A DNA stretch of 64,000 nucleotides from Heterohyrax brucei. Lineage: Eukaryota > Chordata > Mammalia > Hyracoidea > Procaviidae. A program made the position numbers and the translations under genes. A model generated the notes under the pieces. That model was given only the letters and a program-made list of their open reading frames with translations. It ran no database searches and was not told the origin of the DNA. How positions within the stretch are numbered: the stretch's first letter is position 1; the number at the start of each line of letters is the position of its first letter. Of this stretch, positions 56,771-64,000 are shown in pieces. The stretch lies in contig CM053143.1 of NCBI GenBank assembly GCA_028571685.1, positions 53,933,208 through 53,997,207 of the forward strand, written 5' to 3'.

Positions 56771-57388
56771 AAAAAAGAAAAAAAGATTTTCATTTTACTT
56801 GGATCCATAGTCAATGTATGTGGAAGTGGTAAACAAGAGTCAACCAACCTATTGTATTTGGAAACTCTGCTGCAAAGGACTTCTTTGAAGTGTTAAAAAG
56901 CAGAGGTGTCATTTTCAGGACTAAAGCACACCTGACCAAATCCATAGTGTTTTCAGTCACCCTATAGGAATGCCAAAACAGGACAATGAATAAGGATGTC
57001 CAGAGAAGAATTGATGCTTTTAAAATACCATGGTGGGGAAAAATATTGATTGTAGCATAGACTTCAGAAGACCAAACAAATCTGTCTTGGAAGAAGTACA
57101 TACAGAGTGCTTCTTAGAAGGGAGGATGGTGAGAGTTGATCTCATATAATTTGATTGTGCTATCAGGAGGGACCAGTCCTTGGAGAAGGCCATCATGCTT
57201 GGCAAATTAGAGGGTCAGGGTAAAGAAGAAGACCCTCATGGAGATGGACTGACACAGCGACTGCAACAATGGGCTCAAACATAGCAAGGATCGTGAGGAT
57301 AGTTCAGCAGCGGACAGTGGTTGCTTTTGTTGTTCACTGCATCTCTATGAGTCAGAAACAACCCAAAGGCATGCAGCAACAACACTAT
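56771..57388 (+). mobile_element. RTE LINE 3' end, third segment
   Basis: ATTTTACTTGGATCCATAGTC, CTCTGCTGCAAAGGACTTC, GAATGAATAAGGATGTCC, AGGAGGGACCAGTCC, GATGGACTGACACAGCGACTGCAAC, ending CTATGAGTCAGAAACAACCC and GCAGCAACAACAC. Confidence 0.92.
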
Positions 57389-57399
57389 TTTACAATATT

Positions 57400-57427
57400 A
57401 TATATATATACATATATATATATATAA
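57400..57427. repeat. (TA)n
   Basis: ATATATATATACATATATATATATATA directly at the RTE 3' end, possibly seeded by it. Confidence 0.9.
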
Positions 57428-57517
57428 AATCACAGTCTTTAAATAACTACATAACACAGAATGAATCTCCAGGAAGAGACCAAACATTGGTGTCGAGACC
57501 TTCATTGGTCTTGGTCT

Positions 57518-58101
57518 CCTAGGGTCTCCATAACAAAACACCAAAGGATGTCCTGCTTTAAAGAACAGAAATTTGTTTCCTCACACTTTGGGAGGCTAAT
57601 CAGGGCTGTCAACAGGACAGTTTTCTCTCTTCATCTGCTCCAGGGAAAGATCTTTCCTTGTCTCTTTATCTCCTCATAGTCACAGGTGTCTCTTGGTGTT
57701 TCTTGGCATGTGGGTATATTTTCACATGGTTTCTATCTTCCCCTAATGGGTGACTCTGGCCCCATGTCTGTCCTCCACTTTTTGTTTGACACCTGCATCA
57801 TATAATGACATGCCCTACTCCTGTATGAATTAGCTAGTAATATTTTAGACCCTGGTGGTATAGTGCTTAAGTGTTACATCTGTTAACCAGAAGGTGAGCA
57901 GTTGGAATCCACCAGAGATCCTTAGAAACTCAACGGAGCAGTTCTACACTGTCCGACAGTCATATGAGTAGGAATCAACCTGGTGGTAGTGGGCCTTGGG
58001 TCATCTTCAAAGCAAGACCCTCTTTCTTCAAAGACACACAGGTACTGGAGTTAGGACTTTACTGCTTTCTGGGGGACAGAATTTAATCCATAGCACCATT
58101 A
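57518..58101 (-). mobile_element. MaLR/MLT1-like LTR
   Basis: Inverted LTR: GGTCTCCTAGGGTCTCCATAACAAAACACC, AAGAACAGAAATTTGTTTCCTCACAC, GGGAGGCTAATCAGGGCTGTC, then (after a SINE) CAAAGCAAGACCC, GTACTGGAGTTAGGACTTTAC and GGGGGACAGAATTTAATCCATAGCA. The last is the inverted TG end. Confidence 0.78.
57848..57998 (+). mobile_element. AfroSINE in LTR
   Basis: GACCCTGGTGGTATAGTGCTTAAG head, GGTGAGCAGTTGGAATCC, tail TATGAGTAGGAATCAACCTGGTGGTAGTGGG. Confidence 0.92.
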
Positions 58102-58103
58102 GA

Positions 58104-58688
58104 GAATATAGAATACAGCTGTTCACTTATAAATGTTGTTTAAGGAAAACTTACAATTTTATTAATGCTGCAAATTGTTAGACTGTAACAATAATAAAAA
58201 AATACATGGGTAATTATTCATGCTGACACAATCCATACTGAGAAATCTCACTAGCAAAAATACCTTTTGCTAAACTCTGAAGGCCATCTTGGATGATTAT
58301 TTTATTTTGTTGTTTTCTGGAAAAAGAAAAAAATATTTGTAAAACATTTCAACACAAGATTGGTAAAAGTCTAAATGTGGATGCACTGAGACAGAACATA
58401 ATTATTTAAATAAAGTACAGTTGTTACCATGGTCACTTTTAACTACAAAACTTAATACAGTTTATAGTTATATTACACAAGCTCTAAATCAAGTTTTCAC
58501 AAGATAAGCTAGATTTTCCAGGAATAGTGTGTTCTATGATTAATTGCTGCTTTTGATGAGTTAGGGTATAACAGCATCATCAAGTTTAAGAAATGCATAG
58601 GCAAATCATAAATAAATGCAAAGAAAATTTTCTATTTATTGTTTAATTGTATCACTTACAAGTACTTTCATGTTTATCATTTTATTTC
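58104..58688. other. Unassigned
   Basis: A+T-rich, nothing recognised. Confidence 0.4.
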
Positions 58689-58689
58689 C

Positions 58690-58930
58690 AGAAAGCCAAA
58701 CTCACTGCTGTTGATTCCAACTTATAGTGACCCTGTAGGTAGCTGGTAAAATATCCGAATGAGATGGCAGATAGACGACAGATAGACAAACAGATGAAGG
58801 ACAGATAGACAGGTAGGTGAGTAGCTGGGTAGTTGGGTCGGTAGAGTAGAAATTGTGCTTCACAGGCTTTCAGTGGCTGATGTTCTTTGGAAGCAGATCT
58901 CCAGCTCTTTCTCTCTAGGCACCTCTGTTG
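58690..58930 (-). mobile_element. AfroSINE variant split by a microsatellite
   Basis: Inverted tail CACTGCTGTTGATTCCAACTTATAGTGACCCTGTAGG at 58707-58740, then GATA/GTAG repeats, then the rest of the variant SINE: GAGTAGAAATTGTGCTTCACAGGCTTTCAGTGGCTGATG and GGAAGCAGATCTCC. Confidence 0.82.
58762..58852. repeat. GACAGATAGA / GGTAG microsatellite
   Basis: Units such as GACAGATAGACA and GGTAGGTGAGTAG, inside the SINE at the place of its GGACAGAGTAGAAC word, from which they probably grew. Confidence 0.85.
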
Positions 58931-58931
58931 C

Positions 58932-59050
58932 TGGGTACCGTCGAGTCAATTCTGACTCATAGTGACCCTATGTACCACAGAGCAAAAAACTGCCTGAAAC
59001 ACCTCTTGATGGACTCTAGATGACAACCCTTTGGTTAGCAGTCAATCCAT
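58932..59050 (-). mobile_element. AfroSINE or RTE-tail copy
   Basis: TGTTGCTGGGTACCGTCGAGTCAATTCTGACTCATAGTGACC is an inverted tail with preserved CpG. TGGACTCTAGATGACAACCCTTTGGTTAGCAG is the SINE middle. The junction word ACCACAGAGC is closer to RTE, so it may be a chimera. Confidence 0.7.
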
Positions 59051-59056
59051 TAATAT

Positions 59057-59089
59057 TTGGTATCTCTCGACGGCACTTGGCGACTTGGC
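59057..59089 (+). mobile_element. Tail-only SINE insert
   Basis: TCTCTCGACGGCACTTGGCG then ACTTGGC: about 23-33 bases of tail only. TAATAT at 59051-59056 and 59090-59095 may be the target-site duplication. Confidence 0.7.
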
Positions 59090-59135
59090 TAATATAAAGA
59101 AAGCTTTCATTATTGTTTAGCTCCCATATTGAATA

Positions 59136-59170
59136 GCCAGCCAGCCAAGTGCCGTCGAGTCAGATCCAAT
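59136..59170 (-). mobile_element. Tail-only SINE insert, 35 bp, perfect TSD
   Basis: GCCAGCCAGCCAAGTGCCGT then CGAGTCAGATCCAAT, the reverse of the tail. Flanked on both sides by the perfect 12-base repeat CCATATTGAATA (59124-59135 and 59171-59182). CpG sites intact. Confidence 0.93.
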
Positions 59171-59182
59171 CCATATTGAATA

Positions 59183-59317
59183 AGCCCGTGTAAATTCCCC
59201 TGGGAGCAGCAGAGTTTTGAATGTGTAGGAATAATTAAAAATTTTGGCTCTCAAGCCCCATTATTAAGCTACAACACTTTGTCTTTCTCCGCTTTTGATG
59301 AAATTAACTTGTTTATT
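59183..59317. other. Unassigned
   Basis: Nothing recognised. Confidence 0.4.
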
Positions 59318-59456
59318 TGAAGAGAAGATGAATTGACACAAAGTCCGCAACAAGGGCTCAAAAATAGCAAAGACTTTGTGAATGGCTAGGATCTGGCAGT
59401 GTTTCGTTCTATTGTACATAGATCATTATGAGTAAGAAACAACTCAAGAGATACCT
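59318..59456 (+). mobile_element. RTE LINE extreme 3' end
   Basis: GAAGATGAATTGACACAAAGTCCGCAAC, GGCAGTGTTTCGTTCTATTGTACATAG, tail CATTATGAGTAAGAAACAACTC. Only about 140 bases. Confidence 0.88.
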
Positions 59457-59544
59457 AAGAAAAATAACTTTTGAAGAAATTGTAATACTCTAATGTTCTC
59501 ACCCTCCCAAAAGCATAGAAATTACAAAGTAAAATTACCACACT

Positions 59545-59692
59545 CCCCAAAAAACCATTGCTGTGGAGTCAATTCCAACTTATAGAGACCACATGTGGCA
59601 GAGTAGAACTGTCCCACAGTTTCCAAAGAGTTAACTGCCAACCTTTTGGTTAGCAGCTGTAGCATTTAACTGCTAGGCCACTAAGGTTTCCA
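59545..59692 (-). mobile_element. AfroSINE, short form
   Basis: CCATTGCTGTGGAGTCAATTCCAACTTATAGAGACC tail and head TTTAACTGCTAGGCCACTAAGG. AAAGTAAAATTA before and AAAATAAAATTA after may be the duplication. Confidence 0.9.
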
Positions 59693-59757
59693 AAATAAAA
59701 TTAAGAAAAGGAAAAAGTTTGTAGAGTTCTTATGCATAATGTTTATCTCTTCTTGAC

Positions 59758-59781
59758 GGATCCGACTCTACGGCACTTGGA
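59758..59781 (+). mobile_element. Tail-only SINE insert, 24 bp, 16 bp TSD
   Basis: GGATCCGACTCTACGGCACT then TGGA. Flanked by TTTATCTCTTCTTGAC (59742-59757) and TTTATCTTTTCTTGAC (59782-59797), 15 of 16 identical. It starts exactly at the centre of the GAGTCGGATCCGACTC palindrome of the full tail. Confidence 0.93.
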
Positions 59782-59797
59782 TTTATCTTTTCTTGAC

Positions 59798-60167
59798 CTT
59801 CACCATGCATTGTCAATAGGCAAAATAAAACGTGTATCTTTAATGATCATGTATTTTCTTAAAGAATAATAAAATTACCTGTTTCTCACATAATTTAATT
59901 ACCTAATAATTAATGAAACATTTACCCTTTATTGTTAATTGTGATGTACTTAGTGACGTGTTAATTATTTTATAGGTTTCAAAGAAAAGTAGTGCAGTGT
60001 TAAGTTTAAGTATCAAATAATTAACTTCATTCTTAGTATTTCCACATCCGAAAGTTTTGCAAGGGAAAGCAGAATTGGACTTACATAGTTTACCATTTAA
60101 TTTATTCAGGGAAATAATAATGGTATCATCTTTGTGTTTCAGTTACCTAATGACGCAATAGACTCCT
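59798..60167. other. Unassigned
   Basis: A+T-rich, nothing recognised. Confidence 0.4.
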
Positions 60168-60318
60168 GGTAGCACACTGGTTAAGAGTTCATCTGCTGAC
60201 CAACAGGGTGGCAATTTGAATTTACCAGCTGCTCCTTGGAAATGTTATGAGGCAGTTCTTCTCTGTCTTATAGGGTCTTTATAGTTGGAATTGCCTTGAA
60301 GACAGCAAGTGATTTTTT
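60168..60318 (+). mobile_element. AfroSINE, decayed
   Basis: GACTCCTGGTAGCACACTGGTTAAGAG head, tail TATAGTTGGAATTGCCTTGAAGACAGC. Confidence 0.85.
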
Positions 60319-60690
60319 AGTGCTGCTGTAACAGGTAGAATTTAAAAAATCATGTTTCCACAGTTCTGGAAGTAAAAAGTCCAAATTAGTTTCTCAGCCA
60401 TGTTTATTATTTCTGTGGGCTTCTCTCTGAGTTTCTGGTGTCTATTGTCAATTCCTGTTGTTCCTTTGCTTTTTGATGATCCCATGTGGCATCTGTCTTT
60501 TCCTTTTGTATGCTGCTATATCTATGTTTCTCTTTTTGATATCTTTCAGAAATGAATGTCCTACTCTAGTCTGGTGTGACCTCATTAACATAAGGAAACT
60601 TTTGTTTCCAAACAGGGTCATATCCATTAGAACAGGAGTTAGCGTTTCAACATAACTTCTGGGGAACACAGTTCTAGCTATAACAATGCA
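60319..60690 (-). mobile_element. MLT1-like LTR
   Basis: Inverted order: GTGCTGCTGTAACAGGTAGAATTTAAA, CCACAGTTCTGGAAGTAAAAAGTCCAAATT, GTGTGACCTCATTAACATAAGG, CAGGGTCATATCC, CTTCTGGGGAACACAGTTCTAGCTATAACA, ending in the inverted TG terminus. Confidence 0.8.
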
Positions 60691-63160
60691 TAGTCATGAT
60701 ATCTGATGGTGAGGCAATCGCTCTGACTAGCATGGTAAGCTGAAAAAGAAAAAAAGTAAGCTACGAAATGAGAGATTACTACATTCAAGAGATTCCTTAT
60801 TTGATTTCAAAATTCTGTGTGTAATCACAGTGAGATTTGTTAACAGTAGAAAAAGAATCTAAAGTCTGAGTAAAAATTAGAGTAATTATATTTACTAACA
60901 CACAGTTCCTGGTAGCCATTCAGAAGAACTGGGAAATTAGTAAGGCATAAAACAACTGTGTCTGTCTTGGAGTTTTCTATAAAATGCTGTTCACAATTCT
61001 GCATAGTGTTAATTTGGTCTAGAAAGTTTAACTTATGTTAGGAAGTACGGGACATTTCCAAACTTCTTTAAATATGTTCTCCTGGGACTGAAAAGTCCAA
61101 CAAAACTGTCTCTGGCTCCAGAAAGTATAATCTTTCTGAGTGCACACACAATGGAATCTCTTGTGAACTCTAAATATTTCTGCCTTTTAGCAAACCAGGG
61201 ACTTGTAGTCTAAACAAACCATGCTAGTCAATTTAATGGTCAGATAATTAAAGTTTATCTATGTGCAAGGGCAAGGATTAAGGGAACCCAACCCAATTTC
61301 ATCTGAAAGTTTTTCTTGGAACAACTTGATAGATTTAGGAGACACTATTAGGGCACATGGTAAGACCACCAGCTCTGCCCTATACAGTTGGAGTTATTTA
61401 CTTTTTGGAGATAGTGTAGCTTTAACTGGATCTAGAAATAGAATTATTTTTTGTTGTTGCTGAAAACTTTGAGATTTTAGAGTAGTATATAATTTGAAGA
61501 ACTACAGAAGTGTTTTCAAAATAGTAATGGCTACTTTACTAACCTTTTGGTATCCTTTTAGTCAAATAATATCAGAACTTCATTGTACTTGAGGAATTCC
61601 CCATCTTACGAATTTTGGTGGGAGTCAGACATCGCCTCTTACTATTAACTCTAAGGTTGCTAAATGCTCATTTATCCAACTCATTTTGATCTAGATGGTG
61701 AACATGCTACATATGCCCTGCCAATTAAATATACATATTCCACTCTTTACCTCAAGAACCTGTGACATAGGAAGCAGGAAGTAGTATAACCTTTCCTTCT
61801 TGAGTGGCAGTGGTTGGAGTTCTAGAGAAGAAAGCATTATATTCTACATGCAGAAATGGCAGAATTGATGGATAAAGCTCAATCAACTTTCTGAAAGAAA
61901 AAAGGGAGCAGAAATGACAGTAGTTATGCTGAGTGGATATTTCAAGAATTCTTGCACTCTACCAATGGTGTATCTGAAATTCTATTTTTTTTTTTTTTTA
62001 ATAGTGGGAAATGTCAGCAACTTCTATTTCAACTAACATCTGTCACTAGCTGAAAGCTGCTCATGAGAGTACTAACTTCTTAGCACTCTGGTCTACCTCC
62101 TACATATACATAAGCCAAGACAAAGTCCCAATACAATTCTAGGTATTTATATTAAAAGTCTGTTGACTTAACACCAAAATAGAGAATGGGTAGGGGAGTG
62201 GGCATAGCATCAACAACATTTGATACATGCTGAAAGCAACTTAGGTGCACACAAGAATAAACCTAAGATGCACCTATCATAAAGAACCAAACACAATGTA
62301 AACAAATGAAGTTTTATATATGTAATGGATCAGATTGAACATGTGATAGCTGGTATTTTCTCTTGAGGTAATGTTCCAAAGCTGAATTCCACTGCCTGTC
62401 TATGTTCCTGTAATCCTAATATCCTCCCCTGGGATGATACTAGAAGTGAGGGAATGCAAAATCTGAGAAAAAGTTGAGAGTTAACTCAATGGAGAGGAAG
62501 AGGCAGTTAGTAATTATCTTTCATGTCAACACTTTTATGTTCAAGGAAGACTTCATTGCCAAGACATCTCCTGGCTCGAATGAAGGATCTGTGACAGCTA
62601 GGCACAACAATTTCAGAAAGTGTGTTTTTGATTTAGGTTTTCTGGAGAGTTACTTGGCTTTAGTTTGTTAGTTCCCTTGGAAATGGAGCACCGTAAACCA
62701 AACATAAGAATCATTTGATCATATTTGGAGCATCAACATTTCGGTGGTATTCCTACAAAACCTGAGAGACACTTCATTCAGATTTAAGTATGAAAGCAGT
62801 GAGTATATGACTGGAAATAAAAATAAGATCTTATAGTGGAGTAATTTCTCATCGAATGCTACAGTCAGCATGTCAGACAGAATTGGGATGTGGTCAAAAT
62901 TCCACATGATGATTCTTTATTTTGGCTGTAGGAACAGAATTCAGAAATTGTAACACTCAGAACTTTCCAGTGTGGCAGGAAAAAAAAAAAAATTCTTCCG
63001 GATATCTTTCCACTGGAAGTATAGCTTTTCCAGTTTCTTCAGCTTCTCTGTGGTCCTCAGTTAATCATTTGATACTCACGGATGCACATGATAATCATTC
63101 CTTATACTTGGTCCCGCAAACAGTACTTTTGATTATTTCTTAATGATTATATGATTATCC
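60691..63160. other. Unassigned 2.5 kb, longest stretch without young repeats
   Basis: No AfroSINE, RTE or L1 was recognised. Contains a T run at 61986-61999 and an A run at 62981-62993. Frames of 60-73 codons show no motif. It looks like ordinary intergenic or intronic DNA. Confidence 0.45.
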
Positions 63161-63177
63161 TTTAGTAACTTCCACAG

Positions 63178-63350
63178 AAACCTAGTGGCATAGTGGTTAA
63201 GTGCTACATTTACTAACCGAAGGTTGCCAGTTCAAATCTGCCATGAGATTCTTGCAAACTTTAAGGAGTAGTTCTACTCTGACCTATAGGGTACCTATGA
63301 GTCAGAATGAACTAGATGGCATTGGGTTTGTCTGTTTGTTTGTTTTGATT
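63178..63350 (+). mobile_element. AfroSINE, complete, with 17 bp TSD
   Basis: AAACCTAGTGGCATAGTGGTTAAGTGC head (A box), CAGTTCAAATCTGCC B-box region, tail CTATGAGTCAGAATGAACTAGATGGC with TTTG repeats. Flanked by TTTAGTAACTTCCACAG (63161-63177) and TTTAGTAACTTGCACAG (63351-63367). Confidence 0.96.
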
Positions 63351-63367
63351 TTTAGTAACTTGCACAG

Positions 63368-63783
63368 GTATAGACAGCATATATAGATAATTCCAGGTTC
63401 GACTCTTTCATACTAACAGAACATGGTGGAATGAGACTGAGGAAAGATAGATTTTATATAATTTCTTTCATGCTTACTTTGAAAAATCTGCAGATTCCCC
63501 ACACCATTTAAGCTATTGTTTTCTTTCAAGCTTTCTTATAGCCAAACAACTATTTTTCTCTTAATATCACATTAAGCAATGAACTCTTGAACACAGAGAC
63601 ATCAGTGGAGGATAGGAGGGTACAGACTACACTGGGTGACACTGTTAAAAAGGGGTGACACCGAAATGACTATCTACAAAAAAGTCCCTGTAATTAGTTA
63701 ATTTTTTTCCATAAATCCAACTTATATGTATCAGTATATTTAACAAAGGTGAGACTCTAGGCTTATTTACTTTTTGAACTGTC
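63368..63783. other. Unassigned
   Basis: Nothing recognised. Confidence 0.4.
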
Positions 63784-63796
63784 TAATGTACTCTAG

Positions 63797-63846
63797 GGTC
63801 ACTGTGAGTCGGACATGACTCAACTGCAGTGTGTTTTGTTTTTTTT
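63797..63846 (+). mobile_element. Tail-only AfroSINE insert, 50 bp, 13 bp TSD
   Basis: GGTCACTGTGAGTCGGACAT then GACTCAACTGCAGTGTG and a T-rich end. Flanked by TAATGTACTCTAG (63784-63796) and TAATGTACTCCAG (63847-63859). Only the tail is present. Confidence 0.92.
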
Positions 63847-63859
63847 TAATGTACTCCAG

Positions 63860-64000
63860 AGAGAGCTGTCATTATTACCCAATTACAGTGATGCTTCTGA
63901 TCATGTGGTTTCATCTGCATATGCTAGAAGCATGCTCTGTCATTTTCATTGCTGTTAGTGTTTTTTATAGTCACTGATTATTTAAGTTTTCTAGTGTTTT
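63860..64000. other. Unassigned window end
   Basis: Nothing recognised. Confidence 0.4.

Noticed and set aside
1-64000. Host genes, tRNA, rRNA, microRNA or a new multigene system
   Set aside because: No frame with recognisable host domains, no intact tRNA (the tRNA-like heads belong to SINEs), and no clustered intact genes. The window reads as transposon-rich intergenic or intronic DNA.

Overview
The window looks like gene-poor nuclear DNA from an afrotherian mammal (elephant, manatee, hyrax, tenrec group). The pointers are many tRNA-derived SINEs of the AfroSINE type, with a 3' tail built on a GAGTCGG..CGACTCGACGGCA core, together with RTE-type (BovB-like) LINEs that end in the same core followed by CAACAAC repeats, and L1 copies with a long G+A-rich 3'UTR of the kind found in elephant. 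MIR, MLT1/MaLR LTRs and old L1M elements confirm a placental mammal. An elephant-like paenungulate is my best guess, but the sequence does not prove the species. No host protein-coding gene, RNA gene, CRISPR array or bacterial-type feature was found. The longer open frames fall on or antisense to transposon copies, apart from one unexplained frame of 109 codons near 7.5-7.8 kb.

Layout. 0-5 kb: rearranged L1, then an RTE copy split by a MaLR-type LTR. 5-14 kb: three minus-strand RTE copies with AfroSINEs and one MaLR LTR with the start of its internal region. 14-16 kb: an inverted MIR pair and a (TG)n tract. 16.7-20.5 kb: an old L1M split by an RTE copy, itself split by an L1 3' end. 20.5-31 kb: mostly old unclassified sequence with scattered AfroSINEs, an RTE 3' end, L1M and LTRs. 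31-35 kb: 5' half of an RTE split by an LTR, then MLT1. 36-46.3 kb: L1 pieces, a nearly complete minus-strand RTE, and a head-to-head plus-strand RTE interrupted by an L1 with a 5' inversion. 48.3-50.6 kb: L1 5'UTR and ORF1. 51-53 kb: old L1M split by an RTE 3' end and an LTR. 55-57.4 kb: RTE split by an AfroSINE and an L1 3' end. 57.5-64 kb: MaLR/MLT1 LTRs, AfroSINEs and several very short tail-only inserts.

How the parts work together. RTE would supply the reverse transcriptase that copies AfroSINE RNA, since the two share the 3' core. Every autonomous copy here is broken: stops, frameshifts, altered catalytic motifs such as YADS, YADE and FADM, or truncation. The most distinctive observation is a set of 24-63 bp inserts, four of them with clear target-site duplications of 9-16 bp, that consist only of the SINE 3' tail. 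Two of them start at the centre of a palindrome in that tail. I see no new multigene system. Boundaries of old repeats are by-eye estimates, usually good to about 10-30 bases.
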